IMG/VR virus record: IMGVR_UViG_3300005253_000602
Coordinates: 1 to 30,882 of that record
Strand: one strand, 5' to 3'
DNA: 30,882 nucleotides
Source of the DNA: a virus
Part shown: positions 9,383 to 16,741 of the stretch, piece by piece
Position numbering within the stretch: position 1 is the first letter of the stretch
Layout of the letters: the number at the start of each line of letters is the position of its first letter
Notes under the pieces: generated by a model
Databases searched by the model: none
Seen by the model: only the letters and a program-made list of their open reading frames with translations
What the model was told of the DNA's origin: nothing
Made by a program: the position numbers and the translations under genes

Positions 9383-10371
9383 TGGAGTTAGAGAAGTGGA
9401 CAGACTTTAGCAAGTGGCAAGGAGACGTCTCCGGTGCAAGTCTGCAGGCCATGAAGGATGATGGTGTCAAGGGTGTCTGTGTAGGGTCCTGGCATGGCAT
9501 CAGCCCTAATCCGTATGTCAAGAGTGTACTCAACCGTGCTAGGAGCATTGGTCTGGACACTGCTACCTACTACGTCTTCAATAGTAGAGATGGCAAGGAA
9601 ACTGTAGAACGAGCCTTCAACGCCTGTGGTGGTGCAGAGTGGGACGCTTGTCTATTCCATGCTCCTGATGTGGAGATCAGAGGTATCACCGAGCAAATCC
9701 TACGTGACGGACTGAAGGTTACTGAGGATGTAGGTGGCTGGCCTATCATCTACACGGGTAACTGGTTCTGGAACTGGTGGAGACTGGACTTAGGCTATGA
9801 CCCTGACTTTACAGACTGGCCCTCATGGATCGCCGTCTACAATGGTATGCCTAATCTTAACGTGGCTCCTGCACCAGGCTTAGGCACTCTACGTATCCAT
9901 CAGTATGCCGGCAGCACTCAAGCCTTCGGAACCACAGTAGACTTCAATGTAGCAAACAAGGCATGGATGGACCTGGCTAGAGCAAGATTTAACAGGCCCA
10001 TACCTGAGCCTACACCCGAACCAACACCAGAGCCTGATCCAATAGAGGAGGACATCATGGGGAAGATTGCAGACTCAATGAAGGCTACGGGCCTAGAGAT
10101 TGAGCGCCAGATGGCTGATGCCACTAAGGGTGCTAAAGGTGACAAGGGTAACACCGGAGCTACAGGTGCTACTGGGCCGCGAGGTGCAACAGGACCAGCA
10201 GGTAGTGGCACAGCCCCCCGCACCTACACAGTGCAACCTGGGGACAGCTTAGGCGCTATCGCTCGCAAGTTCGATGGTGTTACCTGGCAGCAGATATACG
10301 ATGTCAACAAGCTGCTGATAGGCAACAACCCTGACCTCATCCAGCCTGGTATGGTACTGGTTATTCCTTAG
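9382..10371 (+). CDS. Endolysin: GH25 muramidase, collagen-like linker, LysM domain
   Basis: 329 residues from GTG 9382, in a TAGTG overlap with the preceding gene. Residues 1-205 form a GH25 lysozyme domain. DFSKWQG (8-14) is the N-terminal Asp motif, and D96-V-E98 in HAPDVEIRG matches the catalytic Asp-x-Glu pair of this family. It should cut the MurNAc-GlcNAc bond of peptidoglycan. A Pro-Glu-Thr linker (about 211-222) follows, then nine Gly-X-Y triplets starting GAKGDKGNTGATG (about 243-269), then a C-terminal LysM (YTVQPGDSLGAIARKF onward) for wall binding. A collagen-like stretch inside an endolysin is unusual. An in-frame ATG at residue 226 has its own strong ribosome binding site. Confidence 0.9.
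   Translation: MELEKWTDFSKWQGDVSGASLQAMKDDGVKGVCVGSWHGISPNPYVKSVLNRARSIGLDTATYYVFNSRDGKETVERAFNACGGAEWDACLFHAPDVEIRGITEQILRDGLKVTEDVGGWPIIYTGNWFWNWWRLDLGYDPDFTDWPSWIAVYNGMPNLNVAPAPGLGTLRIHQYAGSTQAFGTTVDFNVANKAWMDLARARFNRPIPEPTPEPTPEPDPIEEDIMGKIADSMKATGLEIERQMADATKGAKGDKGNTGATGATGPRGATGPAGSGTAPRTYTVQPGDSLGAIARKFDGVTWQQIYDVNKLLIGNNPDLIQPGMVLVIP
10057..10371 (+). CDS. Predicted internal translation product of the endolysin (collagen-LysM subunit)
   Basis: Inside the endolysin frame, GAGGAGG at 10045-10051 lies 5 bases before ATG 10057, which is in frame as codon 226. Translation from here would give 104 residues containing only the helix, the Gly-X-Y repeats and the LysM domain. Several characterised endolysins make such a separate binding subunit from an internal start and assemble it with the full-length enzyme. 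The spacing and strength seen here fit that arrangement. Expression is inferred and not shown. Confidence 0.55.
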   Translation: MGKIADSMKATGLEIERQMADATKGAKGDKGNTGATGATGPRGATGPAGSGTAPRTYTVQPGDSLGAIARKFDGVTWQQIYDVNKLLIGNNPDLIQPGMVLVIP

Positions 10372-10475
10372 TGGATGTGCTGTCCATTATAGGTTGGTCA
10401 CTCGCCGGACTATCTGCGTTCGGTGGAGTGGCCTTCCTAGCATGGATGGCATACTCTAACCCCAATAAGGACTGA
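10371..10475 (+). CDS. 34-residue single-pass membrane microprotein
   Basis: GTG 10371 overlaps the endolysin TAG (TAGTG, the same junction used elsewhere in this phage), and the frame runs to TGA 10473-10475. The product starts MDVLSIIGWSLAGLSAFGG and continues with a hydrophobic helix ending WMAYSNPNKD. It has one membrane segment and fits a lysis accessory protein or small holin-like peptide. Its last codons and stop lie inside the first copy of the 79-bp repeat, so its C-terminus was defined or changed by that duplication. Confidence 0.55.
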   Translation: MDVLSIIGWSLAGLSAFGGVAFLAWMAYSNPNKD

Positions 10476-10544
10476 TCTTCACATTGAACGGAGTGTGGAG
10501 GTCAGGGCAGATATGGTCTAGCTCCTTAGGAAAGTCTACCTTGC
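10466..10544. repeat. 79-bp perfect direct repeat, copy 1
   Basis: This segment is identical to 10588-10666. Copy 2 is the 3' end of the DNA polymerase gene, and copy 1 stands alone beyond the polymerase stop codon. On the minus strand it would encode a second version of the polymerase C-terminus (from KVDFPKELDHICPDLHTPF) ending PYWG-stop. A 43-base spacer separates the copies. Confidence 0.95.
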
Positions 10545-10577
10545 TATACGGCAGGTCTTCCAGGAGGTTTGGGGGAG

Positions 10578-12383
10578 CTAGCTCCAGTAAGGACTGATCT
10601 TCACATTGAACGGAGTGTGGAGGTCAGGGCAGATATGGTCTAGCTCCTTAGGAAAGTCTACCTTGCCATCTATCAGTATCTCATCGTGAACCTGTAGTGC
10701 CTGGTCGAAGCCCAATGCCTCACACCTGAGCATGGAACGTTTGATTATATCAGCCGCCCCGCCTTGGATAGGATAGTTAATGCGGCAGTTGACCTTGTGC
10801 TTCCATGTAGTATAAATCTCTGCTGGTAGCCTACATTTCCTGCCATACAGATTCTCTATCCACTCCTCTCCCTCTTCCTGGTTCTTCATCCATTGGTAAG
10901 CCATCGGGTATGCCTCATCCCACACCCCGCTATATCTCCTGCACACATCTACAGGCAGCTTGGTGTTGGCGGATAGAGTCTGGACTATGGCGTAGAATAT
11001 CTTAGCGAAGTTGAAGGTCTTAGCTCTACGTCTCATCTCCTTGTCCTTGAGATCACTGCCAGGCCACAGGGTCAACTGTGTGGTAGCATGGATGTCTGAG
11101 CCCTCAGCATACGCTTGTATCATTGCAGGGTCCTGAGTGATGAAGGCGAACACCCTCAGTTCAATTTGTGAGGCGTCAGCAACAGTCCATGTACCTGTAT
11201 CAGGTGCAAAGATTTCCCTGATGCGCTCAGGTATATTCTGCTGGTTGCTGTCATAGGAGCTGAGTCTAGCTGTACTCAGGTCCATGCGGAAGTGGGTGTA
11301 ATCCCTAGCTTGTCCTCTCATCTTCTCCAGGTATGTGGTCTTTAGCTTAGTGTACTCCCTATACTTGAGAACTACCGTAGCCAAAGGATCAGACAGTTGG
11401 CTAAGTATCTCCTCACCCGTAGCCAGTTGCTTACCCGATGGAGTGAAAGGCAGGAAACTGCCTCGCTCTGCCAGTATGTACCCTACTTGCTGATTACTAC
11501 CTGGCTGGAACCCTTCGTTCAGGCAGATGTCCTCCATCTGTAACCTGGCCTTGCTGGTTCTCTCGTACCAGTCCTCCACCAGATCAGCCCTCAGTGCTAT
11601 ACCGCGTCTCGACATACGCATGAGGAGTATGGTCAGCTTCATATCCACCTGATAGCAGTCCTTCATAGCCTGGGTTACGGTGTAGCTGGTAGGCTCAAAC
11701 GGGTCACAGCCGTCGTACCAGTTAAGCTCATAGGTCCAAGTGTGACTGTCAGGATACCACCATGCAGGACCACCTATCTTATTGTATACGCGATGAGTAG
11801 CTAGGCAGTCATCTAGGCATTTCCTAGCCACCACCACCGTATCCAGGTCCATCATATTCTTACGCGCAGGCAGTATGTCTGAGATGGCATCAATCTTGAA
11901 GCCTACATACGCTCTCGACATCTCACCTAATGCACCAGATGGTAAGGCCTGTATGTGAGCCTGAGTAGAGATGTCTGCTAGCCTACCATAGCCTAACCAA
12001 GCAGGTAGTGTGGCCTCTTGTACATTAGCTCCTGCCCAACCATCTAGGCTGGCGATCTGTTCCGCGCTGCCAAGCGTCATATCCGTATCTGATCTGTACT
12101 CTGTAAGCGCGTACAAGTCGTATAGCGCGTTGCAGAACACTTTGACCCCGTGACCCATCATCAGCCGCCATGCCAGATACAGGTACTTGGAGCGGTCTGG
12201 TAGCACAGGGAAGTAGACGGCCTCTCTCTCATTCAAGGATATCCCTATACCTATGAGAGTGCGGTCCTTGAGGGAGATAGTCTCAGTGTCTATGGCTAGG
12301 ACATCAGGGTTCTCTGACTTGAGCCTCTCTACTAGTTGCTCCTCGGTGTAGTCGTGTGGGCCGATGTAGGCTATGTTGGCCAT
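10578..12383 (-). CDS. DNA polymerase, family A, with 3'-5' exonuclease domain
   Basis: 601 residues, the usual size for a phage polymerase I type replicase. The N-terminal exonuclease is marked by D32-T-E34 and by NALYDL near 85-90. Polymerase motif A is ADASQIELRVFA (402-413), motif B is RRRAKTFNFAKIFYA (451-465), and motif C is QVHDE (564-568) with the catalytic Asp and Glu. It would replicate the phage genome. The O-helix departs from the common NFG-x-IYG form: Gly is replaced by Ala460, and Phe-Tyr stands where Tyr-Gly is usual. F459 sits at the position linked to dideoxynucleotide discrimination. It is the last gene of the leftward replication operon, and its 3' end is duplicated downstream. 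Confidence 0.95.
   Translation of the reverse strand: MANIAYIGPHDYTEEQLVERLKSENPDVLAIDTETISLKDRTLIGIGISLNEREAVYFPVLPDRSKYLYLAWRLMMGHGVKVFCNALYDLYALTEYRSDTDMTLGSAEQIASLDGWAGANVQEATLPAWLGYGRLADISTQAHIQALPSGALGEMSRAYVGFKIDAISDILPARKNMMDLDTVVVARKCLDDCLATHRVYNKIGGPAWWYPDSHTWTYELNWYDGCDPFEPTSYTVTQAMKDCYQVDMKLTILLMRMSRRGIALRADLVEDWYERTSKARLQMEDICLNEGFQPGSNQQVGYILAERGSFLPFTPSGKQLATGEEILSQLSDPLATVVLKYREYTKLKTTYLEKMRGQARDYTHFRMDLSTARLSSYDSNQQNIPERIREIFAPDTGTWTVADASQIELRVFAFITQDPAMIQAYAEGSDIHATTQLTLWPGSDLKDKEMRRRAKTFNFAKIFYAIVQTLSANTKLPVDVCRRYSGVWDEAYPMAYQWMKNQEEGEEWIENLYGRKCRLPAEIYTTWKHKVNCRINYPIQGGAADIIKRSMLRCEALGFDQALQVHDEILIDGKVDFPKELDHICPDLHTPFNVKISPYWS
10588..10666. repeat. 79-bp perfect direct repeat, copy 2 (inside polymerase 3' end)
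   Basis: Identical to 10466-10544, at an offset of 122 bases. It encodes the last 26 or so residues of the DNA polymerase on the minus strand. The perfect identity means the duplication is recent, is maintained by recombination, or is an assembly artefact at the meeting point of two convergent operons. Confidence 0.95.
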
Positions 12384-12389
12384 AGTTGG

Positions 12390-12623
12390 TTACTCTGTGA
12401 CGATCACTATATGTCCTAGACCTGTCTCTTCCCATCTGTACGTTGGTTTGTGGTTACAGCCATGACACACCACCTCTTCATAGTCCCACTCCTCATCTTC
12501 CTCTATATCTGATACTGTGATAGGATTGCTGTCACGATCAAACATAAGGTCCGTTAGGTAAACGCGGTGCAACCACAGAGGATCACCACACTTAGAGCAT
12601 CGCATAGCACTAGGCTCAGGCAT
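12390..12623 (-). CDS. Small zinc-ribbon-like protein
   Basis: 77 residues whose ATG overlaps the stop of the gene upstream (TAATG). Two Cys pairs, CSKC (9-12) and CHGC, are separated by an acidic segment (SDIEEDEEWDYEE). This pattern suggests one structural zinc site. It is translated just before the DNA polymerase. It could be a nucleic-acid or protein-binding helper, but no function can be assigned. Confidence 0.6.
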   Translation of the reverse strand: MPEPSAMRCSKCGDPLWLHRVYLTDLMFDRDSNPITVSDIEEDEEWDYEEVVCHGCNHKPTYRWEETGLGHIVIVTE

Positions 12624-12850
12624 TACGGCTTCGCCCTATCTGCACCCATAGGTGCGTTAATGTCACATGGCCTCTCATAGACCCAAACTATCAGACCGTC
12701 CTTGGTAACGTAAGTCCTTGCGATGGCGTGTTTCTTACGACACTTCCCGATGCCACACCTGGCAGGGCCTATCTTAATGTCCTCATGTACAGGCCAGCCT
12801 TGGGTTTCCACCCAGGAGCGGATGAGGTCGTGTATATCAGGCTGTGACAC
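12623..12850 (-). CDS. Small Cys-containing hypothetical protein
   Basis: 75 residues from a GTG start, overlapping the end of the LAGLIDADG gene by 14 bases and sharing a TAATG junction with the next gene. It contains ARCGIGKCRKKHAIAR, a basic Cys-containing patch, followed by short strands. It was not recognised. It belongs to the run of small genes between the methyltransferase and the polymerase. Confidence 0.5.
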   Translation of the reverse strand: MSQPDIHDLIRSWVETQGWPVHEDIKIGPARCGIGKCRKKHAIARTYVTKDGLIVWVYERPCDINAPMGADRAKP

Positions 12851-13241
12851 TGTTCTTTCCTCTCGTAGCTAGAGTCCTCATACGTGCTCTCATGGCCTTA
12901 TCATCTGTTGCATCTCGGTCTTTGTGCTGAAACTCTAAAGCTAACAAAGCCTGGTCAGTCTTACCTACCAAGTATGGCAGTATGTCCTCCAGGAACCTAG
13001 TTGCTTTGTCTCCCATTACCCACCACTTGAAGTAGGACCTGCCGGTGAGGGTTTGAGTCTCACAGATTCCTCCTCCCCACTGGTCGCACAGCAGGTCAAT
13101 AGGAGCTCTCTCACAACCTGCTAAATAGATTATGAATCTGTACCTGGTCTTAGTAACAGGAGTGCGACGGTCATGGAGTTCCTGTATCTGTATAGACCCG
13201 TCTCCGTCCATAATACCTGCAGCGTAAGCTTCAAGACACAT
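12837..13241 (-). CDS. LAGLIDADG-type homing endonuclease, single motif, free-standing
   Basis: 134 residues from ATG 13241 behind GAGAGG. YAAGIMDGDGSIQI (6-19) is a clear variant of the LAGLIDADG helix with its metal-binding Asp (G-D-G), followed by the family's strand pattern (RYRFIIYLAG) and FLEDILPYLVGK near 86-97. A single motif implies that it acts as a homodimer. It lies between the methyltransferase and polymerase genes. No intron or intein was seen in its neighbours, so it appears to be a free-standing mobile gene. It could alternatively have been recruited as a structural or regulatory DNA-binding protein. Confidence 0.75.
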   Translation of the reverse strand: MCLEAYAAGIMDGDGSIQIQELHDRRTPVTKTRYRFIIYLAGCERAPIDLLCDQWGGGICETQTLTGRSYFKWWVMGDKATRFLEDILPYLVGKTDQALLALEFQHKDRDATDDKAMRARMRTLATRGKNSVTA

Positions 13242-13242
13242 A

Positions 13243-14058
13243 CTAACCTCTCTTCTTGAATATTAAAATGTCTTCATCCTTGATTACCATAGCTCCCCTA
13301 CTTTCCTGTATGTGTCGTTGTGCGGAACCAGGGGGAAGCCACTTGAACCAATCTTTAAGGTCAAATCCTGCCTTACTCATGTACTTGATGATGTCCCTAG
13401 ACAGGAACACCCTGTCACCCTTCACCATATCCCTAGTAATAATAGCTACGGACGCTCCAGGCACTAGCCTCTTGTACATCCTCTCATACACCAGCTTCAT
13501 ACTCTGCTGGAAATAGAAGGGATTGAGCTTGCCTAGATTCTGTGGGTGAGTAGCGTAGTCTGTTACCTGCTTTGCCACTGAGGGTAACGGCTTGGCTCTC
13601 ATTATAGACGTGCTATACGGAGGGCTGAATATGGCAGCGTCACATAGGAACTGAATGTCCTTTAACTTCTGCTTACAGTCTCCTTCATAAATGAGTATCC
13701 TCCCAGGGCCCTTGACCTCACCTGTGACAGCCAGCTCCACTCCCTCTTTCCACATAGCCTCAGTCTCTCTCAGCAGCTTGATGTTGTAGGGTTCCAGCTC
13801 TATCAGGGCCACGTTCCTCCCGCTGAGTACGCCTATCAACAGACTTCCGGTGCCTCCGAACGGGTCTAGTATGGTGTCTCCTGGTTCAGTCAGATAGTCG
13901 ATCAGTGCTTGTATCAGGAACATATTGTTCTTGGCCGGATGGTCGAATACTCCTTTAGGGAACAGCCGTCTCCTCCACTCCACATCTCTAGGGAAGAGGA
14001 TGAGTTCCATGTTGTCCATCCTCTCTCGCTCAAACTTCTCAGCGAATACCTTAGTCAC
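13243..14058 (-). CDS. DNA methyltransferase (amino-group type, SPPY motif)
   Basis: 271 residues from a GTG that overlaps the preceding TGA. The S-adenosylmethionine site is DPFGGTGS (65-72), followed by IELEP (86-90). The catalytic motif IV is SPPY (145-148), the form typical of N4-cytosine and some N6-adenine enzymes. A motif X-like HPAKN (40-44) precedes motif I, giving the order X-I-II-IV. No partner endonuclease is adjacent, so it is an orphan enzyme. It probably modifies phage DNA against host restriction or marks it for another purpose. The target sequence cannot be read from the protein. Confidence 0.85.
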   Translation of the reverse strand: MTKVFAEKFERERMDNMELILFPRDVEWRRRLFPKGVFDHPAKNNMFLIQALIDYLTEPGDTILDPFGGTGSLLIGVLSGRNVALIELEPYNIKLLRETEAMWKEGVELAVTGEVKGPGRILIYEGDCKQKLKDIQFLCDAAIFSPPYSTSIMRAKPLPSVAKQVTDYATHPQNLGKLNPFYFQQSMKLVYERMYKRLVPGASVAIITRDMVKGDRVFLSRDIIKYMSKAGFDLKDWFKWLPPGSAQRHIQESRGAMVIKDEDILIFKKRG

Positions 14059-14471
14059 TTGCAGGCCTCCTTAAGCTGTGCCACTATACTTAGCCTCCGG
14101 TCGTAGGTCGCTACCATCTCAAGCTGTTCTTCACTGCTGCCTACTGCGTTCTCAATTAACCCTGAGCCATCCGCTAGAGGGTTATCATGCAGGAAGTCAG
14201 CCCATGCCTGGTGCATTGCGCGAGCATCCTCCAGGCTCCAGATGAGCCAGTCAACCTCAGATGAAGGTGGGCAGTTGGCTGGAGCAACAGGTACTTCAAC
14301 AACGATCTCCTCAATTACCTCCACTGGTACTTCCACTGGCACCTCAACTATTACCTCCACTGGTACTTCCCTGACCACCTCTCTCACCACCCAGTTGGTG
14401 ACTACAGGTTCAGCACTGTCACACGCTAGGAACAGCAGCGCTAGTGGTATGAGGAATAGTAGCCTATACAT
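14055..14471 (-). CDS. Lipoprotein with Val-Glu-Pro repeat
   Basis: 138 residues from ATG 14471 behind AGGAAGG. A signal peptide MYRLLFLIPLALLFLAC ends in a lipobox (L-F-L-A-C17), so the mature protein should be lipidated and anchored outside the cytoplasmic membrane. Residues about 27-63 form a low-complexity repeat built on E-V-P-V-E-V units. The remaining part is helical and acidic. A secreted lipoprotein inside a replication operon suggests expression early in infection. Superinfection exclusion is a reasonable hypothesis, and an envelope-spanning role is another. No family assignment was possible. Confidence 0.7.
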   Translation of the reverse strand: MYRLLFLIPLALLFLACDSAEPVVTNWVVREVVREVPVEVIVEVPVEVPVEVIEEIVVEVPVAPANCPPSSEVDWLIWSLEDARAMHQAWADFLHDNPLADGSGLIENAVGSSEEQLEMVATYDRRLSIVAQLKEACK

Positions 14472-15192
14472 CAGGCCTTCCTACTCCTCTCAGAAACTTA
14501 ATTGCCACAGCTTTGCCTATACCCTCAACACTAGCTAGCATCTCAGGCGTGGCAGTGGCTACGTTGTACACCGTGCCAAACCTCTTAATCAGTGCCTCCG
14601 CTCTCACAGCTCCTATACCTAGATGCCCTCCCATACCCATGAGACGCTGCACCATAGGATTGGGATGGAAGGTTATATCCTTAAGATACCTGTGGAACGT
14701 AGTATGCTCAGGCTTCTGGTCAGCTTTGTAGAAGGCTGTCAACATACTCAACGTGGCTCCGTATGTAGGCGTCTGGTGCACCTCTATATACTTACCCACC
14801 TCATACAACCACGCATACACTCCCTTCATTGGGCCTAAGAAGTAAGACTTACCCGCGTAAAACAGGTGCCTCTTACCTTTGGTAGTCTCCTTGAATACTG
14901 TAGTGCCTTTGGGACTAGGCACTGCCACGCCCTCTACTATCAGTATGAGCCTCACACTAGGATGGGCTGCTAGTTGCCTGCGTAACTGGTCTTCTATACT
15001 GTCCAACCCTCCAAGCAACTCATACCAGGTCTTCCTCTCTACCTGCTGTCTACCATCCACGCCTGTCCACAGGTAGTCCGCATAGCCTTCACTGTTGAGA
15101 GGCTGGACAGCACACGGTATGACAGGTGACAGAGTAGGCAGGGCTTCACTAGGCTCATGCACGTCTATGCCGAACAGTTCACCACTAGTCAC
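14464..15192 (-). CDS. ERCC4/XPF-type nuclease with helix-hairpin-helix
   Basis: 242 residues from a GTG that overlaps the preceding gene's stop. D39 and the VERK signature (51-54) with the following helix match the V/I-E-R-K core of ERCC4-family nucleases, which use metal ions to cut branched or flap DNA. The C-terminus (about 185-235, LGIGAVRAEALIKRFGTV then VEGIGKAVA) is a double helix-hairpin-helix for DNA binding, as in XPF/MUS81 proteins. It is likely to act in phage recombination or replication fork processing together with the neighbouring ATPases. Confidence 0.85.
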   Translation of the reverse strand: MTSGELFGIDVHEPSEALPTLSPVIPCAVQPLNSEGYADYLWTGVDGRQQVERKTWYELLGGLDSIEDQLRRQLAAHPSVRLILIVEGVAVPSPKGTTVFKETTKGKRHLFYAGKSYFLGPMKGVYAWLYEVGKYIEVHQTPTYGATLSMLTAFYKADQKPEHTTFHRYLKDITFHPNPMVQRLMGMGGHLGIGAVRAEALIKRFGTVYNVATATPEMLASVEGIGKAVAIKFLRGVGRPDV

Positions 15193-15382
15193 TGGCCTTG
15201 CCCTCCATAAAGTCGTTCAGGTCTTCCAGGCATATCCGTATCAGCTTGCCCGTAGGCCTGCTGGCCTTTAGCTTACCTGAGTGAACGTACTTCTGCATGG
15301 TGACATAGTGGACCTTGATATGATCGGCAGCCTCCTTCATAGTCAGCCATGTGCAGGACACATCAGGATGTGGTGTGTGCAT
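15185..15382 (-). CDS. Excisionase/MerR-type helix-turn-helix DNA-binding protein
   Basis: 65 residues from ATG 15382 behind GGAGGAG, overlapping the end of the ATPase gene by 20 bases. WLTMKEAADHIKVHYVTMQK (12-31) followed by SGKLKASRPTGKLIRICLED fits the HTH_17 excisionase family, where a helix-turn-helix and a wing bind DNA. No integrase is present in this window, so a regulatory or recombination-accessory role is as likely as excision. Confidence 0.75.
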   Translation of the reverse strand: MHTPHPDVSCTWLTMKEAADHIKVHYVTMQKYVHSGKLKASRPTGKLIRICLEDLNDFMEGKASD

Positions 15383-16223
15383 TGTTTCTCCTCCCTATCT
15401 CTATCCTATCCCCCGTCCCCATTGCTATCAGGTTAGCTATGGAATCCCAGGTAGGATTGTTGAGCACAATACCCTTCTGTGCTATGTTGTAGCCGTTCTT
15501 CAATAGTGTGCCTTTAATCTCTCCATCCTCTTCCGACATAAGTATAGCTACGTCCACAAAATTGTGCGTATCGCCTAGCCCCTCAAGTACGCGGTTGCCT
15601 GTAAGCGTTTGTTCAATCCTGCCGTCAGCCCCAGGCATGGCTTTCCTTTCATCTGTTATGTGATGAGTAGCTATGAGGTTCTTTTTGCTTCCCTCTGCCG
15701 TAACATAAACGTCTCTGATAGCGTTGTTGACCTTGCCATACTCAATTTGTTGTAACTGCTCTCTTGGTCTAACCGATCCTATACGGTTACCTTGATCGTC
15801 GTAAGCGGCGTTCTGCAAGTTTTCTAGGTTAGCACTAGCCTTGGTCCTGCGGGCCATTGTCATAGTGTCTACTCCTATAGTAGGCACCTTAGGGTCAGCT
15901 AGAGCTGCAGCAGCAAGGTTAACAAAATATGTCCACAGTGCGATGTTGCCCATCAACCTCATCGAATCCAGTTGGATAGGGGTAGGTAACTCGAAGATGG
16001 TTATGTCGTGGCCTTCCCAAGGTGGAACATCTCCCAACTGCGTTGCGTCTTTGCTGTATGGCACGATAAGGATGTCCAGCCCCGCGAACAACTCCTCATA
16101 CTTGCCTCCCTTAATGGCTCTTTCAATTCCCATATCGAAATTGAATGAGACCATAGGCAAAGGAGCTGAAAGAGCTAAGGTAGTCTTGCCTGACGCTTTC
16201 TCACCTTCTATTGAGAGTATCAT
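15363..16223 (-). CDS. RecA-fold ATPase, Sak4/AAA_24-like recombination protein
   Basis: 286 residues starting in an ATGA overlap. Walker A is GEKASGKTT (7-15), and a Walker B-like strand TIGVDTMT lies near 115-122. ATHHITDER follows, as in phage AAA_24 and Sak4 proteins. These single-domain RecA relatives take part in single-strand annealing or strand exchange during phage recombination. The adjacent ERCC4 nuclease, PD-(D/E)XK nuclease and helicase form a coherent recombination-replication set. Assignment to Sak4 specifically, rather than another AAA_24 protein, is inference. Confidence 0.75.
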   Translation of the reverse strand: MILSIEGEKASGKTTLALSAPLPMVSFNFDMGIERAIKGGKYEELFAGLDILIVPYSKDATQLGDVPPWEGHDITIFELPTPIQLDSMRLMGNIALWTYFVNLAAAALADPKVPTIGVDTMTMARRTKASANLENLQNAAYDDQGNRIGSVRPREQLQQIEYGKVNNAIRDVYVTAEGSKKNLIATHHITDERKAMPGADGRIEQTLTGNRVLEGLGDTHNFVDVAILMSEEDGEIKGTLLKNGYNIAQKGIVLNNPTWDSIANLIAMGTGDRIEIGRRNNAHTTS

Positions 16224-16426
16224 CCCATCTCCTTATCTGCATCCTGAATCTCTGTCCTTATCTCCTTCATCTCGTCAATCAGCTTGGACATATCCCTTAT
16301 ACAGGTATGAGAGGTGTCCACCTTAGCTTTATACCTGGCCGCATGAAGATGCTGCTCCTTCTCCAGGTACTCCACTAAGGAGTCAGCGTAGCCTATCTGC
16401 TTGTCACTCGCCGGATGGCACGACAT
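16220..16426 (-). CDS. Small coiled-coil hypothetical protein
   Basis: 68 residues with GAGGGAGGG upstream of ATG 16426. The N-terminal part (ASDKQIGYADSLVEYLE) resembles a short motif common in phage and bacterial proteins (T/S-x-K-Q-x-x-Y/F). The second half is a charged coiled coil (MSKLIDEMKEIRTEIQDADK). The stop overlaps the ATPase start as ATGA, so the two may be co-translated and might interact. Function unknown. Confidence 0.6.
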   Translation of the reverse strand: MSCHPASDKQIGYADSLVEYLEKEQHLHAARYKAKVDTSHTCIRDMSKLIDEMKEIRTEIQDADKEMG

Positions 16427-16583
16427 AGCGGCCCTCCCTCACTGCCTCGTCAATGACTTCATGGCCTCGGTTAACCGCTTTCATCAGAGGCGGGCGATCC
16501 ATGATGTAACTGAGAGCCAGCTTGCCTACTGCCTGTAGCAGCTCATCTAAGGCTTTGAGTTCTTCAGGATTAGTCACTATCAT
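16404..16583 (-). CDS. Small hypothetical protein
   Basis: 59 residues. ATG 16583 was chosen because it forms an ATGA overlap with the stop of the gene upstream and follows GAGGAGGAG closely. A GTG at 16577 with better spacing is an alternative. The product (MIVTNPEELKALDELLQ onward) is helical, with no membrane segment or Cys residues. Not recognised. Confidence 0.5.
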   Translation of the reverse strand: MIVTNPEELKALDELLQAVGKLALSYIMDRPPLMKAVNRGHEVIDEAVREGRYVVPSGE

Positions 16584-16741
16584 CTCCTCCTCGGCTTGTG
16601 TCCTGCGTGAAATCCGGTACAGAAGGCACACTTGTATATCACCAGACTAGGCCTCAGCCCTGACAGCCGAGCCTCCTGCTTAGACGCATACCGCTTCTTG
16701 CGCCTACACTGCCGTCTCCTAAGCCTTCTCTTGCTCGCCAT
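16580..16741 (-). CDS. Small basic zinc-finger-like protein
   Basis: 53 residues beginning MASKRRLRRRQCRRKKRY and ending with YKCAFCTGFHAGHKPRRR. The C12 and C-x-x-C plus H-x-x-x-H pattern with a very basic sequence is a style of phage microprotein that binds nucleic acids. Its TGA overlaps the next ATG. The ATG at 16741 lies inside the end of the gene upstream, so the three genes are stacked. The function is inferred only from composition. Confidence 0.6.
   Translation of the reverse strand: MASKRRLRRRQCRRKKRYASKQEARLSGLRPSLVIYKCAFCTGFHAGHKPRRR

Noticed and set aside
10574-10585. GGAGCTAGCTCC palindrome at the polymerase stop as a terminator
   Set aside because: It has no loop and no T-run, and it overlaps the stop codon. 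Insufficient for a terminator call.
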